The notes under the pieces: model-generated
What the model saw: the letters and a program-made list of their open reading frames with translations, nothing else
What the model was told of the DNA's origin: nothing
The model's database searches: none
Made by a program: the position numbers and the translations under genes
Part shown: positions 8,554 through 16,133 of the stretch, piece by piece
How the letters are laid out: each line of letters opens with the position of its first letter
How positions within the stretch are numbered: the first letter of the stretch is position 1
Assembly (NCBI RefSeq): GCF_032116555.1
Contig: NZ_CP134949.1
Location: 1,736,001-1,800,000, forward strand
Direction: 5' to 3'
DNA length: 64,000 nt
Source of the DNA: Halobaculum sp. XH14
GTDB taxonomy: Archaea > Halobacteriota > Halobacteria > Halobacteriales > Haloferacaceae

Positions 8554-10365
8554 CTACGGCTCCGCCCTTCCGGACCCGTCCCCCTCGTCGGGGACGGCGT
8601 CGTCCGCCGTGCCGTTCTCCGGTCCCTCGGCGTCTTGGGATCCGTGTTCGTCCGGTGACCCGTGCTCGTCCGGTGACCCGTGCTCGTCCGGTGATCCACG
8701 CTCGTCCGGTGATCCATCGTCGTCGGTCGGTCCCGTCGTCGATCGCGCCTCCGTCGTCGCCGCGATCCGGTCCATCACCCGGTCGGGGTTCGAGTAGTAC
8801 TCGTTGACCAGCGCCGTGAACCGGCGGTAATCGGAGATCCCCCGTTCGCGGAGGTGTTCGAGGAACGTCCGCCTGTTCCGGAGCTCCGAGAGGAGTTCCG
8901 ACCGCGACCAGCCGCGCTCCTCCTGGATCTCCTCGAGCAGGTCCGAGTCGCTCCGGCGGAACGAGTCGTCCTCCGGGTCCCACGAGAACGACGACGAGTA
9001 GTCGAGTTCGCCGGTCCGCTGGTCGATGCCGCCGATCTCGCCGACCGTCCGCGCGCGGCGAACCCGCTCGTTCCCGAATCGGGTGAGCGTCTGGATGGAG
9101 AGCAGATCGAGGCTCTGGACCATCGCGCGGGGCACGTTGATCGGCTCGTTCTCCAGCCGGTTGATCACCGTCTCGATGGAGTCGGCGTGCATCGTGGAGA
9201 ACGTCGTGTGCCCGGTGTTCATCGCCTGGAACAGCGTCACCGCCTCCGCGCCGCGCACCTCGCCGACGATGATGTACTCCGGCCGGTGGCGCAGCGCCGA
9301 CCGCAGCAGGTCGTACATGTCGATGTCCGTGCCCTCGTGGAGCCGCTCGCGCGTGACCGAGGAGAGCCAGTTGTCGTGATACAGCGACAGTTCGCGGGTG
9401 TCCTCGATGGTGAGCACCTTCGAGCGCGGGGGGATGAACATCGAGACGGCGTTCATCGAGGTGGTCTTGCCCGACGCCGTCCCGCCCGCGAAAATGAGGC
9501 TCTTGTTGTGCTCGATGCAGAGCCAGAAGTACGCCATCTGCTCGACGCTGAACGTGCCGTACTCGATCAGGTCGATGGGCGTGAACGGCTCGTCGGCGTA
9601 CTGTCGGATGGTGAACGCCGAGCCGCGCGGGGTCACCTCCTCGCCGAGCGCGAGTTCGGCACGCGAGCCGTCGGGAAGCGTCGTCTCGACGATGGGGTCC
9701 CCGACCGAGATGTGCCGGCCGGACCGCTGGGCGAGCCTGATGACGTAGTCGTCCAGTTCGTCCCGCCCGAAGGCGACGTTCGTCTCGATGTCCGTGTACT
9801 CGTCGTGGTAGACGAACAGCGGGAGGTCGTAGCCGTCACACGAGACGTCCTCGATGTGGCGGTCGTTGAGCAGCGGGTCGACCTTGCCGTACCCCCGAAA
9901 GTCCCGCCTGAGGTAGTAGAACAGCGTGTGGTAGGTCGCCATGTCCGCGTCGACGCCGTACTGTTCGAGCAGCGTCTCCAGTTCCTCCCGGAGCGTCTCC
10001 TCGTCCGCCCGCTCCGAGTCGCTTCGGAACAGCAGCGGGTCCCTGATGTCGTCGACGACGCGTTCGAGGAGCGTTCGCTGGAACCCGTCGAGTTCGGGTT
10101 CGACGACATGGTACCGGCGTTCGCTCTCCTCGGGGTCGCGGCTGATGACGACGTAGGCGTAGGGGGCGTTCACCCAGTAGCGGTCGATCTCCTCGTGGCC
10201 GTCCGGGACCGAAAACGACGCCAGCGGGCCGTCCTCGCCGGGCCGGAACGGCCTCACCTCGAGATCCGTTCCACGGAGCATCTCGATGGTGCGGGCGATG
10301 CGGCGGCGGAGCGCCCCCAGCCGCCCATCAGCCCCCCCATCGGCGTCCGCGAGTTCCCCCGACAT
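8554..10365 (-). CDS. type II/IV secretion system ATPase subunit (PilB/TadA/FlaI-like)
   Basis: A 603-residue ATPase of the secretion/pilus superfamily that would power subunit extrusion through the PilC-like partner. Walker A is GGTASGKT (around residues 294-301). The Asp box and Walker B follow in LTIEDTREL and YIIVGEVRGAEA, and the His box in NTGHTTFSTMHAD. An N-terminal domain of about 150 residues precedes it. The C-terminal tail is acidic and holds four copies of a DEHGSP-type hexapeptide encoded by an 18-base tandem repeat. The ATG at 10365 is preferred over the GTG at 10392 because the TATA-like sequence at 10396-10404 would place transcription start just before 10365. Confidence 0.9.
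   Translation of the reverse strand: MSGELADADGGADGRLGALRRRIARTIEMLRGTDLEVRPFRPGEDGPLASFSVPDGHEEIDRYWVNAPYAYVVISRDPEESERRYHVVEPELDGFQRTLLERVVDDIRDPLLFRSDSERADEETLREELETLLEQYGVDADMATYHTLFYYLRRDFRGYGKVDPLLNDRHIEDVSCDGYDLPLFVYHDEYTDIETNVAFGRDELDDYVIRLAQRSGRHISVGDPIVETTLPDGSRAELALGEEVTPRGSAFTIRQYADEPFTPIDLIEYGTFSVEQMAYFWLCIEHNKSLIFAGGTASGKTTSMNAVSMFIPPRSKVLTIEDTRELSLYHDNWLSSVTRERLHEGTDIDMYDLLRSALRHRPEYIIVGEVRGAEAVTLFQAMNTGHTTFSTMHADSIETVINRLENEPINVPRAMVQSLDLLSIQTLTRFGNERVRRARTVGEIGGIDQRTGELDYSSSFSWDPEDDSFRRSDSDLLEEIQEERGWSRSELLSELRNRRTFLEHLRERGISDYRRFTALVNEYYSNPDRVMDRIAATTEARSTTGPTDDDGSPDERGSPDEHGSPDEHGSPDEHGSQDAEGPENGTADDAVPDEGDGSGRAEP
8642..8715. repeat. 18-bp tandem repeat inside the PilB-like gene
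   Basis: About four copies of an 18-base unit (core cgtgctcgtccggtgacc) occur head to tail with few substitutions. They are in frame and encode the repeated hexapeptide DEHGSP near the C-terminus of the ATPase. Copies 2 and 3 are the most alike, suggesting recent slippage. Confidence 0.85.
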
Positions 10366-10395
10366 GCCGTGATCGTCGGTCGTTTGGCGCACCCG

Positions 10396-10404
10396 TACTT
10401 AAAT
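10396..10404 (-). promoter_or_regulatory. TATA box of PilB/PilC operon
   Basis: On the minus strand ATTTAAGTA is the only AT-rich stretch upstream of the ATPase gene. It lies 31-39 bases before the ATG at 10365 and only 4 bases before the alternative GTG at 10392, which decides the start choice. Confidence 0.5.
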
Positions 10405-10490
10405 CCGGCACCGCCGGTTAGCGGAATTGATACTCGCCGGCTCGGCGGTCTCGTGGGCCGACGGAGGCCTCCCCGACGTCGAACCGAGCG

Positions 10491-11024
10491 TCACTCCACA
10501 CGGTCCGCCCGGAGCAACAGCACGCCGAAGGCGAGGTAGAACGGAACGCCGAGCGGGATCGAGGTCCCCGCCAGCCCGCCGCCGACGCCGAGGTCGACGC
10601 CGAAGAGCCCGCCCGTCAGCAGGACCGAGGCGACCCCGAAGACGACCCCCGTCGCGGTCAGCAGGCTGCCGAGCAGACGGACGGGATCGACCGACCAGGA
10701 TTCGGCTCGCGCTTCCTCGCGGTAGTAGTGGACGGAGACCGCGACTGCGACGAGCAGCACCCCGGCCCCCACGAGCCACGCCGCGTACGCGCCGGCGACC
10801 GACTGGCCCGCCTGCAGCTGGTAGGCGGAGAGCGGATCCCGGAGGCTGGTCGCGCGTGCCAGCGGGACGCCGAACGCGTACTGGATCTCCAGCAGCGGGA
10901 AGCGGACGAGGAGGATGCTCCCGCCGCCGACGCTGCCGTGGAACACGTTCCACGGGATGAGCACGGAGAGCCACGTCGAGAGCACCGCCAGTTCGGGCGC
11001 GTACTCCGAGCGGACCCAGACCAT
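10491..11024 (-). CDS. haloarchaeal membrane protein of unknown function
   Basis: A 177-residue protein with about four hydrophobic segments: near residues 11-28, 62-85 with a preceding polar loop, 110-130, and 150-170. It opens MVWVRSEYAPELAVLSTWL, a start I recall from a conserved but uncharacterised haloarchaeal membrane family; I do not know a function. An upstream in-frame ATG at 11141 would add 39 Arg-rich residues of low plausibility, so 11024 is chosen. It is convergent with nothing close and lies between the pilus ATPase and a divergent small-protein gene. Glycine-rich turns (GGSVGGG, GVGGGLAG) separate the segments. Confidence 0.7.
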   Translation of the reverse strand: MVWVRSEYAPELAVLSTWLSVLIPWNVFHGSVGGGSILLVRFPLLEIQYAFGVPLARATSLRDPLSAYQLQAGQSVAGAYAAWLVGAGVLLVAVAVSVHYYREEARAESWSVDPVRLLGSLLTATGVVFGVASVLLTGGLFGVDLGVGGGLAGTSIPLGVPFYLAFGVLLLRADRVE

Positions 11025-11227
11025 ACGCGGCGACCGGCACGGGACGACATAAAACCGAGTGAACTGGCCGTGGCCGTGAATCCGGTCGAGACTGGACCGA
11101 GCGGCGAGGCCCGAGAGCCGACGAGCCGGCCGATGCGACACGCAGACGCGACCGGCCGAGTTGGCCGAACCGCACCATCACTCTGCGTTACGTTCATACT
11201 CGTGTGCCACCACGGCTCCAGTACGGA

Positions 11228-11701
11228 ATGAGGCGCGACTACTTCGAACTGGCCGTCGAGCAGATCGGATGGGTGGATTCTGACGGAGACCCGCGGAAAC
11301 CACACGTGTACATCGATTTCCACGGACCGGACGGTCTGCTTCGAGAGCGCCTCACGGGCACCGAGGACGGCCTGCTGGACGGCGAGGAGATCGACGTCGC
11401 GTTCCGGCTCCAGACGTCCCACGAGGAGGACCCGGACGCGGCCGGCGTCGTCGGCGTCACGAACCGCATCACCGGCGACTTCGTGCTGGAACTGAACCAG
11501 GCCGCGGCCGACGTCCTCCAGTTCATCCGCGCGGCCCGCGAGTACGGCCAGCAGAACGACGGCGACGGGGGTTACCGCGTCGAGATCACGGTCGAAGGGG
11601 AGCCGCTCGTCTCCTACGAGAAGGAGACGTTCCTCGTCTACGACCCCGAGGGGAACCTCCTCCGGCGCGAGAGCCTCATCCCCTCGGGCGTCGAACTGTG
11701 A
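11228..11701 (+). CDS. conserved haloarchaeal protein (probably DUF5793)
   Basis: A 157-residue acidic soluble protein. The opening MRRDYFELAVEQIGWVD and the following YIDFHGPDGLLRERLTG and EEIDVAFRLQ segments match, from memory, the haloarchaeal DUF5793 family; no function is known. The predicted fold is mostly beta strand in the first half, then a helix (LNQAAADVLQFIRAARE), then beta strands ending in LLRRESLIPSGVEL. An in-frame start at 11204 is possible, but homologues begin at MRRDYF. It is divergent from the preceding membrane protein gene. Confidence 0.72.
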   Translation: MRRDYFELAVEQIGWVDSDGDPRKPHVYIDFHGPDGLLRERLTGTEDGLLDGEEIDVAFRLQTSHEEDPDAAGVVGVTNRITGDFVLELNQAAADVLQFIRAAREYGQQNDGDGGYRVEITVEGEPLVSYEKETFLVYDPEGNLLRRESLIPSGVEL

Positions 11702-11792
11702 GGGCGAGTCTGCCTCAACCCCGACTCCGAACCATCTCGACCGGGCGCCCGAACCGGAACGTCCATGCCCCGGTCGGTCCCACCTGGTTCCA

Positions 11793-12422
11793 GTGAAGAA
11801 CGTCACCGACCGCGTCTCGAACCCGTTCGGGATGGAGCCGGACTGTGACCGGTTCGTCCCCGGGTACGGCGACGCAAACGCCGACTTCCACGTCGTCGGC
11901 GACCACCCGGGCGTCCACGGCGGCGTCGACGCCGGCGTCCCGTTCACCGGCACTCCCGCGGCCGAGCGGTTCCAGGCCGCCCTGGTCGAAGCGGGCCTGC
12001 TGGAAGCGGCCGGGGATGCACCCGACGTGAACTCGACGTTCCTCTCGTATCTCCACATGTGCGTTCCCGACGGCGAGCCGTCGGCCGGCGAGTACGCCGA
12101 CATGGAGCGGTTCTTCGACGCGGAACTGCGCGCCATCGCGGCCCACGTCCTGCTTCCGGTCGGTGCCCGCGCGACCGAGCACGTGCTGGAGACGTACACG
12201 GCCCAGGCCTGGAAGACCGAGATCGACATGCGGGGGCTCCACGGGGCTGAACTCCGGGGGTCAGGGTGGCTGGTCCTCCCGATCCTCGACCCGGTCGAGT
12301 GGGAGGAAGGAGACGCCGCCGACCTCGTCGAAGCCATCGAGACGATGCGCTCGACCGACTATCGCAGGGAGTCCGATCTGGGTCGGTTCATCGCTGGCGA
12401 GGACCCGTACCTCGTCCGCTGA
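11793..12422 (+). CDS. uracil-DNA glycosylase superfamily protein
   Basis: A 209-residue protein resembling the uracil-DNA glycosylase superfamily, which removes uracil from DNA. Near the N-terminus FHVVGDHPGVHGGVDAGVPF contains the GD.PG....G.PF pattern seen in family 4/5-like glycosylases, followed by TGTPAAERFQAALVEAGLL. A later VNSTFLSYLHMC corresponds to the strand carrying the motif-A neighbourhood, and LPVGARATEHVL to the central helix. The four cysteines of an iron-sulfur cluster, expected in family 4, are not arranged as usual, so activity is uncertain. The start is GTG at 11793. A T6 run 29 bases after the stop may end the transcript. Confidence 0.7.
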   Translation: MKNVTDRVSNPFGMEPDCDRFVPGYGDANADFHVVGDHPGVHGGVDAGVPFTGTPAAERFQAALVEAGLLEAAGDAPDVNSTFLSYLHMCVPDGEPSAGEYADMERFFDAELRAIAAHVLLPVGARATEHVLETYTAQAWKTEIDMRGLHGAELRGSGWLVLPILDPVEWEEGDAADLVEAIETMRSTDYRRESDLGRFIAGEDPYLVR

Positions 12423-12450
12423 GACGCCAAGTATTGACGGTCGACCCCGG

Positions 12451-12456
12451 TTTTTT
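12451..12456 (+). terminator. T-run terminator after the UDG-family gene
   Basis: Six consecutive Ts preceded by ccccgg lie 29 bases after the stop at 12422. Archaeal RNA polymerase terminates at short T-runs, so this is a plausible terminator in otherwise GC-rich DNA. Confidence 0.4.
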
Positions 12457-12650
12457 GTGGGTTGGTAGCATCCGTGTCACCGGCGGCCATCCGAACGCGT
12501 CTGACTGTCAGACCGCACGCGTCTCGGCGACGTCCGCCGTCTATGATTGGTGCTCGCCGGCCGTGGCATGCGGCCGGCAACGCGCTTTCTCGCCGCGAAC
12601 CGACCGCTCGACAGCGCGACGCTCGCCACCGGTGCGGCGCCGGCTCGTCG

Positions 12651-12754
12651 GACCGACGGGACCCTCCCGAGTTCGGGACCGACGGGAGCCTTCCGAGTTC
12701 GGGACCGATGGAACCTCCTGCGGCTTGACGGCCGATGGGAACTCTCTTGGGTCC
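12651..12754. repeat. degenerate 26-bp tandem repeat upstream of MBL gene
   Basis: Four head-to-tail units of 26 bases occur at 12651, 12677, 12703 and 12729. Units 1 and 2 differ at only two positions and share gaccgacggga and the core ttcgg, while units 3 and 4 have drifted. The 350-base gap 12423-12773 that holds them has no credible gene; the repeat ends about 20 bases before the GTG of the MBL gene. Confidence 0.65.
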
Positions 12755-12773
12755 CGACGGCCCACTCGGGTGC

Positions 12774-13772
12774 GTGAAGCGCATCCGCCTGCACAACACC
12801 GTCTTCGAGGGGTTGAACGACGTGTATCTCCTCGACGGCGAGGAGACGGTGCTCGTCGATACCGGCGTCGCCCTCCCCGAGGTGCGCTCGGAACTTGAGG
12901 AGGGCCTGTCGGCCCACGGCGTCGCGCTGGCCGACGTCGACCGCGTGTTCCTCACCCACTGGCACCTCGACCACGCCGGCCTCGCCGGCGAGATCCAGGC
13001 AGAATCCGGCGCGAGCGTCCACGTCCACGAGGCCGACGCGCCGCTCGTCTCCGGCGAGGAACCCTCCCTGCTCGAGGACCACCCCGGACAGCGCGAGACG
13101 TTCGCGGAGTGGGGCATTCCGCGCGGGAAGCGGACGGAACTCATGGCATTCCTCGAGGAGCAGATGGACCTGGGCGGCGACCCCGCCGACGTGACGCCCT
13201 TTGCTGACGGCGACACGTTCGACGTGAACGGCCGGACGCTGGAGGCGGTTCACCTGCCCGGCCACGCCGCCGGACTCTCGGCGTTCGCGGACGAGGCCGC
13301 CGGCGAGGCGTTCGTCGGCGACGCGATCCTCCCGAAGTACACGCCGAACGTGGGCGGCGCGGACGTCCGTGTCGACTCCCCCCTCGCCAGGTACGTCGAC
13401 AGCCTCGTCGAGATCGTCGGGCGCGACTGGGACGTCGCGTGGCCGGGCCACCGCGACCGCATCGACGACCCGGCCGGCCGCGCGGCGACGATCCTCCAGC
13501 ACCACCGCGACAGGACGGGGAACGTCGTCGACGTGCTCGACGCGCGCGGGGCGTCGACGCCGTGGGAGGTCAGCGCGGAACTGTTCGGCTCCCTCGAGGC
13601 GATCCACGTGCTCCACGGCCCCGGCGAGGCGTTCGCACACCTCGATCACCTCGCGGACGCCGGCGTCGTCGAGCGCGACGGCGGGCGCTACCGTCTCGTC
13701 GACCCTGCGGTCGACGTCGACGCGCTGTTCCCGGACGTGGGCATCGAGCGCGTGGTCGAGTTCGAGGAATGA
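12774..13772 (+). CDS. MBL-fold metallohydrolase
   Basis: A 332-residue metallo-beta-lactamase-fold hydrolase. The dinuclear metal site is complete: HWHLDH (residues 62-67), the later HLPGHAAG, the Asp in FVGDAILPKY and the last His in AWPGHRDRI. The C-terminal ~90 residues form a winged-helix-like region (PWEVSAELFGSLEAIHVLHG, then LDHLADAGVVERDG). This layout is typical of LACTB2/hydroxyacylglutathione hydrolase-like proteins that act on thioesters or RNA; the substrate is not evident. GTG at 12774 gives the usual start KRIRLHNTVFEG; an ATG at 12735 would add residues encoded by the tandem repeat. No gene lies in the 264 bases before rpoL. Confidence 0.85.
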   Translation: MKRIRLHNTVFEGLNDVYLLDGEETVLVDTGVALPEVRSELEEGLSAHGVALADVDRVFLTHWHLDHAGLAGEIQAESGASVHVHEADAPLVSGEEPSLLEDHPGQRETFAEWGIPRGKRTELMAFLEEQMDLGGDPADVTPFADGDTFDVNGRTLEAVHLPGHAAGLSAFADEAAGEAFVGDAILPKYTPNVGGADVRVDSPLARYVDSLVEIVGRDWDVAWPGHRDRIDDPAGRAATILQHHRDRTGNVVDVLDARGASTPWEVSAELFGSLEAIHVLHGPGEAFAHLDHLADAGVVERDGGRYRLVDPAVDVDALFPDVGIERVVEFEE

Positions 13773-14036
13773 GCGGCCGGATCCAGCCGGTCCACGGAGG
13801 GTTCGATCTTCAAGCACTGGCGCGCGGCGACGGCCGCGGGAGCCGACAGGCGGGGGCGTTCGGGGCGGCCGACGTGACGGCGAAACGGGGACCGTAGCCG
13901 ACGGCCGTGGGGCTGTTACGGCCGCCACGGAACCGGAGAACGCGACCGGACGGACCGTTCCACGGCCCGCGACCGACGCGACGTCCGAAGACGCAGGAAC
14001 ACAACACTAAAACACGCCCTCGGCCAAGAATCCCCC

Positions 14037-14333
14037 ATGGAACTCCGCGTTTTGGACAAGACGGACGAGGAACTCCGCATCGAGGTCGCGGGCGAGGACC
14101 ACACGTTCATGAACGTGCTCAAGGGCGCACTGCTGGAGTCCGACGGCGTCACCGCGGCGACCTACGACATGAACCCCGAGCAGTCCGGCGGTCAGACCGA
14201 GCCGATCCTCTCGATCAAGACCGAGGCGGGCGTCGACCCGCTCGACGCGCTGGAGGACGCCTCCGACGCAGTGAGCGACCGGATGGGAACGCTGTACGAG
14301 GACATCGAGGACGCGTTCGCCTCGGCCGCCTGA
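14037..14333 (+). CDS. rpoL: DNA-directed RNA polymerase subunit L (Rpo11)
   Basis: A 98-residue protein matching the archaeal RNA polymerase L (Rpo11) subunit, homologous to Rpb11 and to the bacterial alpha N-terminal domain. It pairs with subunit D in the assembly platform of the polymerase. The conserved signature [13 protein letters not shown] (around residues 22-34) is present, followed by a strand region and a long C-terminal helix ([14 protein letters not shown]). Length and domain are complete. A TATA-like cactaaaac lies about 30 bases upstream, so the transcript probably has a short leader. It is convergent with the DUF1684 gene. Confidence 0.94.
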   Translation: MELRVLDKTDEELRIEVAGEDHTFMNVLKGALLESDGVTAATYDMNPEQSGGQTEPILSIKTEAGVDPLDALEDASDAVSDRMGTLYEDIEDAFASAA

Positions 14334-14370
14334 ACCGGACTCGAACGCCGGACGGATCGCTCGCGCCGAC

Positions 14371-14919
14371 TCAGTTCTCACGGACTCGCTCGCCCGCCCG
14401 CACCGGAACGTCCAGCCAGTTCGCCGTCGGGATCAGCGGACACTCGTAGGCCCCCGAGTACGCGCAGTACGGGCTGTACGCGCCGTTGAAGTCGAGCACC
14501 CACTCGCCGTCGTCGGTGCGGTCGTCCGGGTCCTCCAGGTCGAGGTACCTGCCGGCCGGATACGTCTCCTCGCCGCTCGTCGCGTCGCGGAACGGCACCC
14601 AGAGGCGACCCTCGTCGCCCGGTGACCGGTAGGCCTGCAGCGTCACCGACTCGCCGGCCAGTTCGAACCGGAACTCGCCGACCGCGAGGTAGCGCCGCTC
14701 GCCGTCCTGCGTCGTCTCGACGGTGATCTCCTCCGGGTCGTCGTGCTCGTGCAGGGTCGTGACGATCCGGTAGTCGGGATCCGGGTCGAAGTAGTCGAGG
14801 CCATCGAACTCGTCGCGGTCCGCTTGCGGTATGGGGGACTGCGGGTGCTCCGCGAAGAACTCGTCCTTGTGTCGACGCTGCTCGCGGACCGCCTCGACGT
14901 ACTCCTCCTCGGTGCTCAT
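14371..14919 (-). CDS. DUF1684 family protein
   Basis: A 182-residue soluble protein of the DUF1684 family. Recognisable elements are the N-terminal helix ending in RRHKDEFFAEHPQSPI, the central LWVPFRDATSGEETYPAGRYLDLE segment (its PFRDATSGEETYPAGRYL stretch is nearly invariant in the family), and the C-terminal DFNGAYSPYCAYSGAYECPLIP with conserved Cys residues. No biochemical function has been established that I know of. It is read convergently towards rpoL, leaving 37 bases between the stop codons. Confidence 0.87.
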   Translation of the reverse strand: MSTEEEYVEAVREQRRHKDEFFAEHPQSPIPQADRDEFDGLDYFDPDPDYRIVTTLHEHDDPEEITVETTQDGERRYLAVGEFRFELAGESVTLQAYRSPGDEGRLWVPFRDATSGEETYPAGRYLDLEDPDDRTDDGEWVLDFNGAYSPYCAYSGAYECPLIPTANWLDVPVRAGERVREN

Positions 14920-15023
14920 GGACGGTATTCGGTTCTCGAACGGGAAGAAGCTACGTCGCTCGTGTGCAACCCCGATCCGAGACGTTCCCGGAAACGTCGC
15001 AGGGGTGGGCCTCCGGTCGCGTC

Positions 15024-15839
15024 TCAGCGTCTGATCGGCAGGGCACGCTCGTCGAGGTACCGCTTCACCTCGTCGATGCCGTACTCCTCGAAGTGGAAGA
15101 TCGACGCCGCGAGGCCCGCGTCCGCGCCGGCCTCGGTGAACACCTCGTACATGTCATCGGGACCGCCACAGCCCGACGAGGCGATGACGGGCGTCGAGAC
15201 GGTCTCACAGACCGCCTTCGTGAGTGGGATGTCGTAGCCGTCCCTGGTCCCGTCGGCGTCGATGGAGTTGACGAACAGTTCGCCCGCGCCGCGCTCCTCG
15301 GCCTCCGCGGCCCACGCGATCACGTCGAGGCCGGTCCCCTCGCTTCCCCCCTTCACGGTACACTCGAACCAGCAGGACTCGCCGTCCACCTCGACGTAGT
15401 GCTCGCCGCGCTCGTCGAACCGGCGCTTCGCGTCGACCGAGATGACGATACACTGGCTGCCGAACGACTCGGCCCCCCTCGTGATGAGCTCCGGGTTCGC
15501 GATGGCTCCCGAGTTGATCGACACCTTGTCCGCGCCGGCCCGGAGCGTCTCCTTGATGTCCTCCCGAGTCCGGATGCCGCCCCCGACGGTCAGCGGGATG
15601 AAGCACTCGTCCGCGACCGCCGAGACCGTATCGAGCATCGTCTCGCGGCCGTCCGAGGTGGCGGTGATGTCGAGGAAGACGAACTCGTCGGCGCCCGCCT
15701 CGTTGTACTTTTTCGCCAGTTCGACCGGGTCGCCGGTGTACTGCAGGTCCTCGAAGTTGACCCCGGTGTAGACGGCCGCCTCCCCGTCGTCGTCGAGGGC
15801 AACGTCGATGCAGGGGATGATGCGTTTCGTGAGGGGCAC
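15024..15839 (-). CDS. hisF: imidazole glycerol phosphate synthase subunit HisF
   Basis: A 271-residue (beta-alpha)8 barrel, the cyclase subunit of imidazole glycerol phosphate synthase. With HisH it converts PRFAR and ammonia to IGP and AICAR in histidine synthesis. Catalytic residues are visible: Asp11 in RIIPCIDVA and the second Asp in FVNSIDADGTRDG. Phosphate-binding segments TVGGGIRT and VIASSGCGG are present, with SSGCGG in place of the more common SGGAG. Length is slightly above average because of an acidic stretch (DDDGEAAVYTG) after strand 1. No other his gene is in the window; haloarchaeal his genes are usually scattered. Confidence 0.95.
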   Translation of the reverse strand: MPLTKRIIPCIDVALDDDGEAAVYTGVNFEDLQYTGDPVELAKKYNEAGADEFVFLDITATSDGRETMLDTVSAVADECFIPLTVGGGIRTREDIKETLRAGADKVSINSGAIANPELITRGAESFGSQCIVISVDAKRRFDERGEHYVEVDGESCWFECTVKGGSEGTGLDVIAWAAEAEERGAGELFVNSIDADGTRDGYDIPLTKAVCETVSTPVIASSGCGGPDDMYEVFTEAGADAGLAASIFHFEEYGIDEVKRYLDERALPIRR

Positions 15840-15936
15840 TGTCCCGACGTTCGGTCCTGGGGCGTTTCACCGTTTCGACAGCGACAGTCGGAGCTCGGTC
15901 AGGACGATTAAGTACCGAGGCGTCGGAGGCTGGGGT

Positions 15937-16095
15937 ATGGCCGACCACCACGAGCACGAACACTATCGGGAGTTCGACGACGAGCGGATCACCTCGCCGA
16001 TGCAGTCGTTCGCGACGGGGCAGGTGCTCACGGGCGCGCTGATCGCGCTCGTCGGCATCGCGGTCGCGTTCGGCGTCCCGCTGCTTCTCGCCTGA
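15937..16095 (+). CDS. small haloarchaeal membrane protein (possibly DUF7550)
   Basis: A 52-residue protein with a His/Asp/Glu-rich N-terminus (MADHHEHEHYREFDDE) and one or two hydrophobic segments (TGALIALVGIAVAFGVPLLLA). The motif SPMQSFATGQVLTG between them recurs, as I recall, in a haloarchaeal small-protein family; no function is known. The ATG at 15937 has a TATA-like gattaag about 30 bases upstream. It is divergent from hisF. Confidence 0.65.
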   Translation: MADHHEHEHYREFDDERITSPMQSFATGQVLTGALIALVGIAVAFGVPLLLA

Positions 16096-16133
16096 ACGGC
16101 CGGATCGGGTGCCGCATCGGCCGACCGATCGCT

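Noticed and set aside
6434-8983. Very long minus-strand open frame running from the methyltransferase through the PilC gene
   Set aside because: It is the wrong-frame shadow of the PilC and PilB genes, full of Arg and Gly, kept open by high GC. Only the part to 6433 has a methyltransferase sequence.
12462-12770. Several short frames in the gap before the MBL gene
   Set aside because: They run through the tandem repeat and have no family pattern or promoter; they appear to be chance frames.
13770-13898. A 42-codon frame beginning at the MBL stop
   Set aside because: It overlaps the MBL stop, has no recognisable pattern and is Gly/Arg/Ala-rich, as expected by chance in this DNA.
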